Below, piece by piece: positions 33,059 to 43,400 of a DNA stretch of 64,000 nucleotides. The stretch is from Verrucomicrobiaceae bacterium (GTDB lineage Bacteria > Verrucomicrobiota > Verrucomicrobiia > Verrucomicrobiales > Verrucomicrobiaceae): NCBI GenBank assembly GCA_019694165.1, contig JAIBCL010000015.1, forward strand, positions 1 through 64,000, in the 5' to 3' direction. Both the position numbers and the translations under genes were made by a program. Under the pieces are notes generated by a model. The model made no database searches. It had not been told where the DNA came from and saw nothing but the letters and a program-made list of their open reading frames with translations. Each line of letters starts with the position of its first letter. Within the stretch, counting starts at the first letter, position 1.

Positions 33059-33541
33059 TTATTTCTTCTCCTCCTTCTCGTCGCCGTGCGCGCAGGTGCA
33101 GGCATACTCCTTGTTCTTGCACGTCGGACAGTCGTTGAGGTTGAGATTGAACTTCTCGGTCACGCTCTTCGCATCGGGCTTGGCTTTGATCTGCACCACG
33201 GTGGGCAAGTCGTTGCCTTCGGGGATGGCTTTGTCAGAGACGAGCTTGTTGCCGTCCTTGGTGAACGCCAGTTTGGTGGGAGCCGAGCGGTCGCCCATGA
33301 TGACGCTGATGACCTGTTCGCCGGGGGCGACGACTTTGTTGTCGTCGTCCACGAAACGGATCTCGACCTTCTTGTCCTTGGTGACGAAGAACTCGACGTG
33401 GGGTTCCACCTCGGTGATGAGCTTGCCGCCGGTGGGACCGGCTTTGGCCGCGTGTTCGTGTTTGTCCTTGCCTTTCTCGGCGGCATTGACGGTGAATGCC
33501 AGCGCGAGGCCGAGCAGGGTGGCTGTTAGCAGTTTTTTCAT
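33059..33541 (-). CDS. Secreted metal-binding protein following the second RND pump
   Basis: This 160-residue protein has a signal peptide (MKKLLTATLLGLALAFTVNA), a His/Lys segment (DKHEHAAK), a beta-rich body and a Cys cluster at the end (CPTCKNKEYACTCAHGDE). Its counterpart at 39978 has the same plan and ends CKGCSNPEYACICDE. Both genes directly follow a CzcA-like pump gene. A periplasmic metal-carrying role is inferred. Confidence 0.68.
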   Translation of the reverse strand: MKKLLTATLLGLALAFTVNAAEKGKDKHEHAAKAGPTGGKLITEVEPHVEFFVTKDKKVEIRFVDDDNKVVAPGEQVISVIMGDRSAPTKLAFTKDGNKLVSDKAIPEGNDLPTVVQIKAKPDAKSVTEKFNLNLNDCPTCKNKEYACTCAHGDEKEEKK

Positions 33542-33628
33542 GGTGTGTATGTTGTGTTTGTTTGTCGTTTGGTTTTGCCTTGGCGACGGAGGCTCTGATG
33601 CGCCCGTCGTTTCGAAAATTCGTTGAAA

Positions 33629-36600
33629 TCAGTGCGAGGCGGGAGCTTCGAGTTCGATGGCTTTCGCGGCGGCTTTGCGTCCGAAGGTGTAGAAGACGGT
33701 GGGCGTGACGCCGAGGCCGAGCAGTGTGCTGGTGATGAGTCCGCCGACGATGACGACGGCGACGGGATGGAGGATTTCTTTTCCCGGTTGATCAGCGGCG
33801 AGCACGAGCGGAACGAGGCCGATGCCCGCCGCGAGCGCGGTCATGAGCACGGGCACGAGACGTTCCTTGGTGCCACGGATGACCATCGCCTTCGTGAAAT
33901 TCTCGCCTTCATGCTGCATGAGGTGCAGGTAGTGGCTGATGAGCATGATGCTGTTGCGCGCGGCGACGCCAGCGACGGCGATGAAACCGACGAGGGTGGC
34001 GATGCTGATGTTGCCGAGCTTGAAGTAGGTGAACACAAGCCCGCCGACGAGCGCGAGGGGGATGTCGCAAATGACCTGCGTGGCGAAGAACATCGTGCGG
34101 AAGTAACCGTAGAGAAGGAAAGCGATGATGACGAAGATCACGGCGCTGAGAATGATGATGCGCCGCGTGGCGTCCTGCTGCGCCTGGAACTCGCCTTCGT
34201 AAGTCACGAAGTAGCCCTCGGGCAGCTTCACTTTTTCAGAGACGGTCTTTTGCATCTGCGCGACGAGCACGCCCACATCCCGCACCGTCGGCTTGATCGA
34301 GAGGACGAAGCGGCGCTGGGAGTTTTCACGGTTGATGACGTTCGGTCCCTTCGCCTCGCGCACGTCGGCGACGAGTGACAAGGGAAGCCTCTGGACGTGG
34401 CCGCCTTCGTCGGAATCGTGGACTTCGATGGGCAGCTCGGCGAGGCGTTCCGGACTGTCACGCCATTCGAGCGGCAGGCGCATGACGAGATCGACGGTGC
34501 GCTGGCCTTCGCGCAGCTCGGCGAGTTTTTCGCCGCTGACGAGCGATGAGACGGTTTCATTGAGCCTCACGGGCGTGACTCCGTAGGCTCGTGCGCGGTC
34601 GCGGTCGGGTTCAATGCGGAGCTGCGGGATGGATGATTGTTGGTCGAGCTTGCAGTCCTCGAAGCCAGGGATTTTCTTCGCGACGGCCTGAATCTCGGTG
34701 CCGATGTGACGCAGCTTGTCGAGGTCGGGGCCGAAGACCTTGATGGCGACTGGCGCAGAGACGCCGCTGAGCATGTGGCCGATGCGGTCGGCGAGCGGTC
34801 CCATCACCACGCTGAACGTGCCGGGCACGCCTTTGGCCTTCTTCTTCACGTCCTCCAGAATCTCCGCGCGCGAACGGCCCTTGTGCGTGAGCGAGCCTGC
34901 GTGCTCTTTCGGGTCTTCGCGGAAATCCACGTCGAACTCCGCCGTGCTCACGGGCACGACATGGTCGCCGCGCTCGGCGCGTCCGAGTCGGCGGCCGACT
35001 TTTTTCACTTCGGGAATGGAGAGCAGCTCGGCCTCGATCACGTCGCTGATGCGGTTCATCTCATCAAGAGAAGTGCCTGGCGCGGCGGTGGCGGAGACAA
35101 GCGCCGTTTCCTCGCGGAAGGTCGGCAGGAAGTCCTTGCTCATCTGCGGGTAGAGCATGAACGCGCCGATGACGATGAGGCCGACGACACCGAGCAGCAG
35201 ATACGGCTGCGACAGGCCGAGGCGCAGGAGTGTTTTCTCCAGCGTCCATTTCATCAGGCGGACAAAGTGACCGTCCTTGTGGCCGTGGCCTGCCTTGGGC
35301 CGCAAGAGCATGGAGCAGAGCACGGGGATCGAGGTGAGCGAGACGACGAACGACGCGATCATCGAGATGATGGTGGCGATGGCGATGGGCGCGAAGAGCT
35401 TGCCTTCCACGCCGCTCAAACCGAGCAACGGCAGGAACACGAGCACGATGAGCACGGTGGCGTAGAAGATGGAGTTTCTCACCTCGGTGCTGGCGCGTGC
35501 GATGACTTCGAGACGCGGATGCGGCTTCGGCAGCGCGGTGTTCTCTTGCAAGCGCCTCCAGACGTTCTCCATGCCGACGATGGCGTCATCGACGACCATG
35601 CCGATGGCGACGGCGAGGCCGCCGAGGGTCATGGAGTTCACGGAGATGCCCTGCCATTTGAAGACGAGAAGCGTGATGGCGAAGGAGAGCGGCATCGCCA
35701 TGAGAGAGACGAAGGTGGTGCGGAAGTTCAGCAGGAACAAAAACAGCACGAGCGTGACCATGATCGCGCCGTCGCGGATGGCTTCCTTGAGATTGCCGAT
35801 GGCGTGCTCGATGAAGTCGCCCTGGCGGAACAGCACCACCGACTCAACGCCTGCGGGCAGCACGGGCGCGAGTTCCTTGAGCGCGGCTTCGATTTGCTCG
35901 GTGAGCGCAAGGGTGTCAAAGCCCGGCGCTTTGGTGATGCTCATCACCACGCCATGCGTGCCATTCACGCTCGCGTCGCCGCGCATCGGCTCGATGCCCC
36001 AGTCCACCTTCGCCACATCGCTGATGCTGATGGCGCGGTCGTTGACCTTTTTGATGACGGTGCGCGCGATGTCGTCGAGCTGCACGGTCATGGCGAGATT
36101 GCGCACCATGATTTCCGTCGGCCCCGTGTTGATGAATCCGCCGGTCGAATTGCCCGCCGCCTCCTGCGCGGCCGTTTTCAGCTCCTCAAAGGTGACCTCA
36201 TGCGCGGCCATGCGGTGAGGGTCGGGCATCACCTGCACCTGCTTGATGCCGCCGCCCATGTTGAGGATTTCCGCGATACCGGGAATGCTTTGCAGCCTTC
36301 GCTTGATCGTCCAGTCGGCAAGCGAGCGCACTTCCATCGCCGGCACTTTCCCGTCCGTGCTGCGAATGCCGACGAGCAAAATCTCGCCCATCAGCGACGC
36401 GACCGGTGTGAGGAATGGCGACACGCCTTCCGGCAGCGACTCGCGCACGCCCTGCATCCGCTCCTGCACGAACTGGCGCGCGCGATAAATGTCCGTGCCC
36501 CACGCAAATTCCGCATAGATGAGCGAGAGCGACACGTCGGAAGCTGAGCGCAACCGCGTCAGCCCCGCAACACCCATGAGCGCGCTCTCAATAGGTTGCG

Positions 36601-36796
36601 TGACATTCGTCTCTACCTCTTCCGGCGCGAGACCTTCGGCCTCGGTGAGGATGATGACCGTCGGTTTGGTGAGGTCGGGCAGCACTTCGACCGGCAGCTC
36701 CCGGATAGCCTGAAAACCGAGCACGAGCACCAGCAGCGAGAAGCCGATGACGACGGCGCGATTGTGCAGCGAGAAATAGATGAGCTTGTTGAGCAT
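33629..36796 (-). CDS. HME-RND efflux pump, CzcA-like
   Basis: The 1055-residue inner-membrane pump starts MLNKLIYFSLHNRAVVIG, with the family segment LPVEVLPDLTKPTVIILTEA. TM4 reads GMVVDDAIVGMENVWRR, a double-Asp form unlike the VDGAVV of true CzcA, so it belongs to another HME subgroup whose metal is not well defined. Tail motifs GFIAVAGVAARNSIMLISHY and LTSIPVLCSMLLRPK are typical. A His-rich cytoplasmic loop (KAGHGHKDGHF) may bind metal. It is the third gene of the C-B-A order and is followed by the small secreted Cys protein. Confidence 0.9.
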   Translation of the reverse strand: MLNKLIYFSLHNRAVVIGFSLLVLVLGFQAIRELPVEVLPDLTKPTVIILTEAEGLAPEEVETNVTQPIESALMGVAGLTRLRSASDVSLSLIYAEFAWGTDIYRARQFVQERMQGVRESLPEGVSPFLTPVASLMGEILLVGIRSTDGKVPAMEVRSLADWTIKRRLQSIPGIAEILNMGGGIKQVQVMPDPHRMAAHEVTFEELKTAAQEAAGNSTGGFINTGPTEIMVRNLAMTVQLDDIARTVIKKVNDRAISISDVAKVDWGIEPMRGDASVNGTHGVVMSITKAPGFDTLALTEQIEAALKELAPVLPAGVESVVLFRQGDFIEHAIGNLKEAIRDGAIMVTLVLFLFLLNFRTTFVSLMAMPLSFAITLLVFKWQGISVNSMTLGGLAVAIGMVVDDAIVGMENVWRRLQENTALPKPHPRLEVIARASTEVRNSIFYATVLIVLVFLPLLGLSGVEGKLFAPIAIATIISMIASFVVSLTSIPVLCSMLLRPKAGHGHKDGHFVRLMKWTLEKTLLRLGLSQPYLLLGVVGLIVIGAFMLYPQMSKDFLPTFREETALVSATAAPGTSLDEMNRISDVIEAELLSIPEVKKVGRRLGRAERGDHVVPVSTAEFDVDFREDPKEHAGSLTHKGRSRAEILEDVKKKAKGVPGTFSVVMGPLADRIGHMLSGVSAPVAIKVFGPDLDKLRHIGTEIQAVAKKIPGFEDCKLDQQSSIPQLRIEPDRDRARAYGVTPVRLNETVSSLVSGEKLAELREGQRTVDLVMRLPLEWRDSPERLAELPIEVHDSDEGGHVQRLPLSLVADVREAKGPNVINRENSQRRFVLSIKPTVRDVGVLVAQMQKTVSEKVKLPEGYFVTYEGEFQAQQDATRRIIILSAVIFVIIAFLLYGYFRTMFFATQVICDIPLALVGGLVFTYFKLGNISIATLVGFIAVAGVAARNSIMLISHYLHLMQHEGENFTKAMVIRGTKERLVPVLMTALAAGIGLVPLVLAADQPGKEILHPVAVVIVGGLITSTLLGLGVTPTVFYTFGRKAAAKAIELEAPASH

Positions 36797-36799
36797 GGC

Positions 36800-37996
36800 T
36801 TAGTGCTTTGCCTCCGCTGGGGGTGACTGCTCCGCCGTTGCCATTGCGGGCGCTGGCTCATCGTGCGCCTTTTTGCCCCGTCCCAGCATGGCCACGACGA
36901 GCAGCACGAGCAGCAGTGCATTGCCCGCGAGGGAGAACTGTGTGAGCGGACTCATGCCTTCTTCGTGCCCATGATCGTGCGCGTCTCCTTCGGCTCCCGG
37001 CTTCGCGGCTTTCGCCCCGGCCTTGAGTTCGGAGCCGTCCTCGTTGTGCTCGTGACCGTGCGCGGCGTCGAGCGCGGCCTTCAATGACACACTGCCGCCG
37101 CCAGCGAAGGCGAGCGAGTAAGCGCCGCGCGTGACGACCTCATCACCGGGGAGCAGGCCGCTGAGGATCTCGGCGTAACGGTCGTTGATCTCGCCGACAG
37201 TCACGGAGGTTTTGATGAAGGCGTTTTTCAAATCGAAGTCCTTCACATAAACGGCGCGGCTGGCGGCATCGCCCTGAAGCGCGATGCGCGGCACGGTCAT
37301 CACGCCCGAACGCTTGCCGAGCACAATGCTGAACTCCGCGCGCATGTTGGGCCGTAAGGTGAGGCTGGGATTGTCCAGGCGGAAGATGGCATCGAGCGTG
37401 CCGCTCTCCTTGTCCGCCGCCGTGCCGAAACGCAGCAGCGTGCCGTCGAATTTCTCCTCCGGCAGCGCGGCCACGCGGATGTGCGCCACCGCGCCGGGCT
37501 TCATCTTGCCTGCGAGATGCTCCGGCACGCGCGCGATGGCATACACCTCCGAGAGATCGGTGATACCGAGCAGCGCTTTGTCAGGCTCCACGGGATCGCC
37601 GAGGCGCACATCGCTCTCGGTGACGATGCCGCTCATCGTCGCCTTGACGGCGATGACCGGCGGAGGATCGCCCGCCTGACGGCTCTCCAGTTTGATGAGT
37701 TCATCACCCGACTTCACCATGTCGCCAATCGCCGCCTTCAACTCGACGATGCGACCGGGAATGCGGCTGCTCACGCCCGAGCGCCGCGTGGGCACCGCCT
37801 CGATGCGGCCAAGCGAGAAGATGGTCTTCTCAAAATCCGCCTCTTCGACCTCGACGGTTTCAATCTTGAGGTTTTTAACGCCGGTTTCGTCGAGCACGAC
37901 GGTGCTGGCGGCGCGCTTTGCCGCGTCTTCGCTCTTGTCAGCCGCCAGCAGCGGGGGAGTGCAGAGCAGGGTGAGAAAAAGAATGCTGTGTTTCAT
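36800..37996 (-). CDS. Periplasmic adaptor (CzcB-like) with His-rich and TM tail
   Basis: The 398-residue membrane fusion protein has a signal peptide (MKHSILFLTLLCTPPLLAA), a barrel-sandwich part (RIPGRIVELKAAIGDMVKSG), and beta-barrel and proximal domains (KPGAVAHIRVAALPEEKFDG). Unusually, the C-terminus carries a His-rich stretch (HGHEHNEDGSE and HDHGHEEGMS), then a membrane segment (LAGNALLLVLLVVAMLG) and a polar tail, so the protein may be anchored at its C-terminus. The start MKHS is chosen over the open frame to 38242. Confidence 0.85.
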   Translation of the reverse strand: MKHSILFLTLLCTPPLLAADKSEDAAKRAASTVVLDETGVKNLKIETVEVEEADFEKTIFSLGRIEAVPTRRSGVSSRIPGRIVELKAAIGDMVKSGDELIKLESRQAGDPPPVIAVKATMSGIVTESDVRLGDPVEPDKALLGITDLSEVYAIARVPEHLAGKMKPGAVAHIRVAALPEEKFDGTLLRFGTAADKESGTLDAIFRLDNPSLTLRPNMRAEFSIVLGKRSGVMTVPRIALQGDAASRAVYVKDFDLKNAFIKTSVTVGEINDRYAEILSGLLPGDEVVTRGAYSLAFAGGGSVSLKAALDAAHGHEHNEDGSELKAGAKAAKPGAEGDAHDHGHEEGMSPLTQFSLAGNALLLVLLVVAMLGRGKKAHDEPAPAMATAEQSPPAEAKH

Positions 37997-38018
37997 GGGA
38001 TGGAAAAAGGGGTTCAGG

Positions 38019-39320
38019 TTATTTGCCTGTGCGCATCGTGGGCTTGGATGCGCGAGTGGATTTGAAGGGACTGGTTTCAGGAATGGCGACGGGTTGCGGT
38101 GCGGGCGCGGAACGCGTCGCGGCCTCGTAGCGGATGCGCGCGAGGTGGTAGTCGCGCGTGGCATCGAGCACGGCGGCTTCGAGTTGCAGCCTTTGATCCC
38201 GTGCGCGCAGCACGGTGAAGAGGTCGGTCTGGCCGCTCTCATAGGCTTTCTCCAGCTTGGCCGTCTGCTCGTTGACGAGCGGCAGCAGCTTGTCCTTCGT
38301 CTCAGCGGCGAGCGCGGCGTTCGCCTTCATCTCATTGAGCGCGGCCTGGGCTTCGTTTGCGATCAGCGAGCCGAGCGCCTTCGTCTCCAGCGCCGCGCGT
38401 TGGGCGCTCGCGGTTTTCTCGGCGATCTCGCCCTCGTTCTTGTTCCAAAAGGGAAGTGGGATGGAGACGCGGAAACCAAGGAACCCCGTGCGCGACAATC
38501 CCTCCGGCGCATCCTCCATGCGCTCGCCCTCCAGGACCGCGCCGACGGAAATGTCCTCCCATTTCTTCGAGCGCGCGAGGTCGATGTCGGTGAGCGACGA
38601 CTCCTCCTTCAAACGTGCGAGCTGGTAGTCCGCGCGCTGTTCCCAGCCACGCATCGCTGCCACGCTTTTCATCGCGGGCAGCTCGCCTGTGACAGAGAGA
38701 TCGCTCTGCGATGACAGGCCGAGCTTGGGTTTCAACTCGCCAATGAAACTGACGCGCTCCGTGTCCAGCTTGCGGCCTTCGAGCAACAATCGTTGCGCGT
38801 CCACCTGAGCCTGCGCGGCATCCAGCGCGGAGAGTTCCCCGACAGCGGCGCGTCCTTTTGCAAAGTCCGCGAGCTTGGTCGCCAGTTCCATCTGCTGCTT
38901 TCGCAATGCGCGCTGTTGCTCGATGGAAAGCAGCCGCACCGCTAGTGTCTGCGCCTCCGCGATGATCTTGCGCTCCATCTCGCGCACTTCGAGTTCCGCA
39001 GCGGCGACGAGTTGCGCGCTGAGTTGTTTCTCCAGCCGCAGTCGCGCAGTGACGGGAAATTTTTGGTCGAGCGACAAACCAATGGCTCCCTCGCCGAAAC
39101 GCGGATCGTGCTTCAAATCAAACCCAGCCTCCGGGTTGGCGCGTCTCCCCGCGCCGAGAAGACGACCGCGCGCCTCCTCGATGCTGAGCCGGGCGGCGGC
39201 GAGGTCGGGGTTATGCTGGACTATGCGTTGTGCGATGTCCGGGATTGAAAGCGTGAGAGCCGATGCCGACGAGGCGGCAGCCAGCAGCAGGGAAGTGAAA
39301 AGGAAAGATGAACGAAGCAT
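38019..39320 (-). CDS. CzcC/TolC-type outer membrane efflux protein
   Basis: This 433-residue protein has a signal peptide (MLRSSFLFTSLLLAAASSAS), two outer-membrane efflux repeats with long amphipathic helices (SIEEARGRLLGAGRRANPEA near the start, ALNEMKANAALAAETKDKLL later) and the SRTGFLGFRVSIPLPFWNKN segment typical of CzcC. It would provide the outer-membrane duct of the second system. Confidence 0.87.
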   Translation of the reverse strand: MLRSSFLFTSLLLAAASSASALTLSIPDIAQRIVQHNPDLAAARLSIEEARGRLLGAGRRANPEAGFDLKHDPRFGEGAIGLSLDQKFPVTARLRLEKQLSAQLVAAAELEVREMERKIIAEAQTLAVRLLSIEQQRALRKQQMELATKLADFAKGRAAVGELSALDAAQAQVDAQRLLLEGRKLDTERVSFIGELKPKLGLSSQSDLSVTGELPAMKSVAAMRGWEQRADYQLARLKEESSLTDIDLARSKKWEDISVGAVLEGERMEDAPEGLSRTGFLGFRVSIPLPFWNKNEGEIAEKTASAQRAALETKALGSLIANEAQAALNEMKANAALAAETKDKLLPLVNEQTAKLEKAYESGQTDLFTVLRARDQRLQLEAAVLDATRDYHLARIRYEAATRSAPAPQPVAIPETSPFKSTRASKPTMRTGK

Positions 39321-39430
39321 GGAAAGAGTGATGGTTTGAGGTTCCGGGCATGGACACAGCCATGCCCCAGAGTGTGGCGAATCGTCAGTCGCACCGGGCC
39401 ATCATCGTGGATGGCGGCGCGTGACCAGCC

Positions 39431-39877
39431 TCAAACCAACATCACCATGCAACGAGCCACCTGCACTGCGGCAGGCGGACTCTCACCCCCGGTGTCCAAG
39501 GGCGTCCTCATCATCGAACTCTCAGCGAGTGCCTGCATCAGCATCCACTCATGAACTGGAATCTCCGCCAGCAGCACTTCAACCAGCGCAGGAACGGACA
39601 CGGATGCCAGACCGGCGGTTGAAGCTTTCAACTCCACATTCAACGGCGCGTGGTGATTGGGTTCACCCTGGTCGCCGCAATCCTTTTTCGAGTCCGGGAG
39701 GCAAGGGGCGAAGGCGGTGTCAGTGGCTCCAGCCTCGCGATGACAATGCTCTGCGACCGTCTCGACCACCTTGCCCTGGTGAGAGCAAGCATACCCGCGC
39801 TGCATGCCAAACACCTGCGCACAACCGACGACCAAGACGGCTAGTCGGCAGAGGATGCGTTTGGAAATAGTCGGCAT
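39431..39877 (-). CDS. Secreted Cys/His-rich leader protein of the second RND operon
   Basis: A 148-residue protein with a signal-like N-terminus (RILCRLAVLVVGCAQVFG) and Cys/His pairs (YACSHQGKVVETVAEHCHRE, CLPDSKKDCGDQGEPNHH), then a helical C-terminus (VHEWMLMQALAESSMM). It occupies the same place as the genes at 26436 and 45688, ahead of an outer membrane factor gene. Metal buffering or CzcI-like control is inferred. Confidence 0.58.
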   Translation of the reverse strand: MPTISKRILCRLAVLVVGCAQVFGMQRGYACSHQGKVVETVAEHCHREAGATDTAFAPCLPDSKKDCGDQGEPNHHAPLNVELKASTAGLASVSVPALVEVLLAEIPVHEWMLMQALAESSMMRTPLDTGGESPPAAVQVARCMVMLV

Positions 39878-39930
39878 GACGGCGGTAAAGATGGGGCAAT
39901 GTTGAATTTGTTCAATGCCAAACTTGATTG

Positions 39931-39962
39931 GCTCCTGATTTCGATGGAACGAAATCAGGAGC
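39931..39962 (-). terminator. Strong hairpin between the first and second RND operons
   Basis: GCTCCTGATTTCG and CGAAATCAGGAGC form a perfect 13-bp stem with a 6-nt loop. It lies 16 bp past the stop of the gene at 39978 and before the next leader gene. The T-rich run (TTTCTT) lies on the plus-strand side, so on the minus strand it lacks a U-tract; its position still fits an operon end. Confidence 0.65.
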
Positions 39963-39977
39963 TTTCTTCGAGTTTAC

Positions 39978-40412
39978 TTACTCGTCGCAGATGCAGGCGT
40001 ATTCGGGATTGCTGCATCCTTTGCAGGTGTGCAGCGCGAGCGGAATGCGGAAGTTTTTCGACTTCGCGTCCGCTGTGGTCTTGACTTGCACGACGACTTG
40101 GTAGCCTTCGCCTTCGGGCAGCGGAGCTTTGGAGACGAGAAGGTTGCCTTTCTTCTCGAACTCGATCTTCGCTTTGCCACCGGGGGCTTCGGCGGTGGCG
40201 GTGACGGTTTGCGCGGCGGCTGGCTGCGCCTTCATCGCAGCATCGTAGAAGGCGATGCTGATGGTGCGGTCTTTCTCAACGAAAAACTCGGCGTTCTGAC
40301 CGGTGAGTTCGAGGACGCGGCCTTTGCGCGGCCCGGCTTTGACGGTTTTGTCGGCGAGCGCGGGCGCGATGGCGAGGGCAGTGATGGCGAGGATGTGGAG
40401 CAGTGTTTTCAT
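39978..40412 (-). CDS. Secreted metal-binding protein following the first RND pump
   Basis: The 144-residue protein has a signal peptide (MKTLLHILAITALAIAPALA), a beta-rich body with FFVEKDRTISIAFYDAAMKA and a C-terminal cluster CKGCSNPEYACICDE. The plan matches the protein at 33059 (FFVTKDKKVEIRFVDDDNK, CPTCKNKEYACTC), so the two are paralogues. It overlaps the pump gene by 4 bp. A periplasmic metal-handling role is likely. Confidence 0.7.
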   Translation of the reverse strand: MKTLLHILAITALAIAPALADKTVKAGPRKGRVLELTGQNAEFFVEKDRTISIAFYDAAMKAQPAAAQTVTATAEAPGGKAKIEFEKKGNLLVSKAPLPEGEGYQVVVQVKTTADAKSKNFRIPLALHTCKGCSNPEYACICDE

Positions 40413-43400
40413 GGTGTGTTTGTTTGTGGTTTGGTTTTTCTTTCAAGCCACTCGTAGAGCAACGGCACGACGAGCAGGGTGAGGAAAGTGGAGGTGATGA
40501 TGCCGCCGATGACGACGGTGGCGATGGGGCGCTGGACTTCCGCGCCTGCGCCGGTGGCAATCGCCATCGGGAGGAAGCCGAGCGAGGCGACGAGCGCGGT
40601 CATGAGCTTGGGGCGCAAACGGGTGAGTGTTCCCTCGACAACTGCATCGCGCAGATTGCGGCCTTGCTCGCGGAGCTGGTTGATGAAGCTGATGAGCATG
40701 ATGCCATTCAAGACCGCGATGCCGCTGAGGGCGATGAAGCCGACAGCCGCGCTGATGGTGAAGGGCATTCCGCGCGCGTGCAGCGCGAAGATGCCACCGG
40801 TGACGGCGAGCGGCACGCACAGGAAGATGAGCGCGGCCTGCCGCAGCGAACCAAAGCTCAGGAAGATGAGCACGAAGATCAAACCGAGAGCGAGCGGCAC
40901 GACGATGGTGAGCCGTGCCTTGGCTTCTTGCAGATTCTTGAACTGGCCGCCGAACTCGAAGTAATAGCCGTCGGGGAATTTTACTTTCTCGCGAATCAGT
41001 CGCGTGGCTTCCTCGACAAAGCCTGCGGTGTCACGTCCGCGCACGTTGATGAGAACGGAGACGCGCCGCTGGGTGTCCTCGCGCGCGATCTGGTTCACCT
41101 GATCCACGAGCTTCACCTTCGCCACCTGACCGAGCGCTAGCAGGCTGCCCTCCTCGGTGCGCAGCGGGAGGCGCTCCATCGCGCTGAGATCGGCGCGGCG
41201 GTCTTCGGCGAGCCGCACGATGATGGGCGTGCGGCGGTTGCCCTCGATGAGCGTGCCAACTTCCGCGCCCGCCAGCGCGGTTTCGATCAGACGGTTCATG
41301 TCGTCGGCGTGGACGTTGAATTTTTTCATCGCAGCGCGGTCGGGCTGCACCTCGATCATCGGCACCTTGCCGATGGCGTCGAACTCCGTCTCGCTGCCGC
41401 CGGGCAGGCTGTTGAGGACGGAGGTGACTTCTCCGGCGAGGCGTTCAAGTTCGTCGTAGTTCTCGCCGAAGATTTTGCACAGCAAGTCGGCGCGCGCTCC
41501 GGCCATGATCTCGTTGAAGCGCATCTGGATGGGCTGCGAGACGAGGATGTTCTGCCCCGGCACCTGATCGAGCAACCGCTTCCGCATCAGATCGCCGAGC
41601 GCTTCTTTGGCGATGGGCTTGCCATCGACCTGCCGCCATGTCTCGCGCGCATTGAGCATGACGTAGGTGTCGGACACGTTCGGCCCCATCGGGTCGGTGG
41701 CGACTTCCGCCGTGCCGATGCGCGAGAAGACATCGCGCACCTCGGGGAACTCACGGCGCAGCACGGCCTCGCTCTGCTTCTGCAAGTCCACGGACGAGGA
41801 AAGGCTGGCGCTGCTGCTGCGGATGAGTTGCAGGGTGAAGTCGCCCTCGTCGAGTTGCGGGATGAACTCCGCTCCGAGGCGCGAGAAGATAACCAGCGAC
41901 CACGCAAAGAGCGCGAACATCGGCAGCACGATGAGCCAGCGGAAGCGCAGGCCGAAGGAGAGCAGCGGCGTGTAAATGCGCTTCGTTAGCGTGACGAGCC
42001 AGTTGTCCTTCTCCTTGATCTTGCCGCCGAGCAGGAAGGAGCACAGCACGGGCATCAAAGTGAGCGCGAGCACCAACGAACCGCCGAGCGCGAGCATGAC
42101 GACGACGGCCATCGGCTTGAACATTTTTCCCTCGATGCCTTGCAGCGCGAGGATGGGCAGATAGACGACGGTGATGATGAGCACGCCGAAAAACATCGGG
42201 TTGGCGACTTCCTTGGCCGACTTCAAAACTTCGCGTGCGCGCTCCTCAGCCGTGAGCCTGCGGCCCAGCGCGTGCTGTTTCTCGCCGAGATGACGGACGA
42301 TGTTCTCGACCATCACGACCGCGCCATCAATGATGAGGCCAAAGTCCACCGCGCCGAGGCTCATCAAGTTTCCAGTCAGATGCATCTGCACCATGCCGGT
42401 CATGGCGAAGAGCATCGAGAGCGGGATGACGAGCGCGACGATGAATGCGGCGCGGAAATTTCCCAGCAGCAGGAACAGCACGACGACAACCAGCAGCGCG
42501 CCTTCGCTGAGATTCTTCTCCACGGTGTGGATGGTGCGGTTCACCAGCTCGCTGCGGTCATAGACGGGACGGATGACGATGCCGGGCGGCAGCTTGCGCT
42601 GGATTTCCTCCAGCTTCGCGCGCACGGCCCCGGCAACGAGGCGGGTGTTTTCCCCCGCGAGCATGATGGACGCGCCGACCAGCGCTTCTTCGCCCTCATG
42701 CGAGCTGGCCCCGGTGCGGAAGGCGGAGCCGATGCCGATGGCGGCGACTTCGCTCAGCAGGATGGGCTGCACGCCCGCGCCGAACTTGAGCGGAAGCTGC
42801 GCGATCTGCTCCGCCGTGGTGACTCGGGTAGGAGAGCGCACGATGAGCTGCTCGCCGCCGATCTCGACATAGCCGCCGCCCGCGTTGCGCGTGTTTTGCT
42901 CGACGATCTCCGCGAGGCTGTCGAGCGAGAGGCCCGCCGCCGCGAGACGCGCGGGATCGGGCTGAATGACGATCTGCCGCTCGTAACCGCCGCTGGTGTT
43001 CACCTCCGCCACGCCCGGCGTGCCTCGCAGCAGCGGCTTGACGGTGTATTCGTGAATCTGCCGCAGTTCCATGAGCTGGGCATCGCGCGTCGCGGGTTTG
43101 TGCGGCGCGTCGGCAGTGTAGTCGAGCGTGTAATAGAAGATTTCGCCAAGCCCGGTGGCGACTGGCGCGAGCTTCGGCGTGAGGCCGGGCGGCAGTTCGT
43201 CGAGCACGCCTTGCAACCGTTCGGTGACAAGCTGCCGTGTGCGATAAAGATCAACGCCGTCCTTGAACGTCATCGTCACCTGGGAGAGGCCGAACTTCGA
43301 CAGCGAGCGCAACTCAACCATGTCGGGCAGACCCGCCATCTCGCTTTCGATGAGGAAGCTCACCAACTTCTCGACCTCCTCCGGCGCGAGCGCAGGGACG

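Noticed and set aside
34637-36547. A 636-codon open frame on the plus strand antisense to the second RND pump
   Set aside because: It mirrors the pump gene, is extremely rich in His, Asp, Glu and Arg, has no recognisable domain and depends on the high GC content. The pump on the minus strand has clear family motifs throughout.
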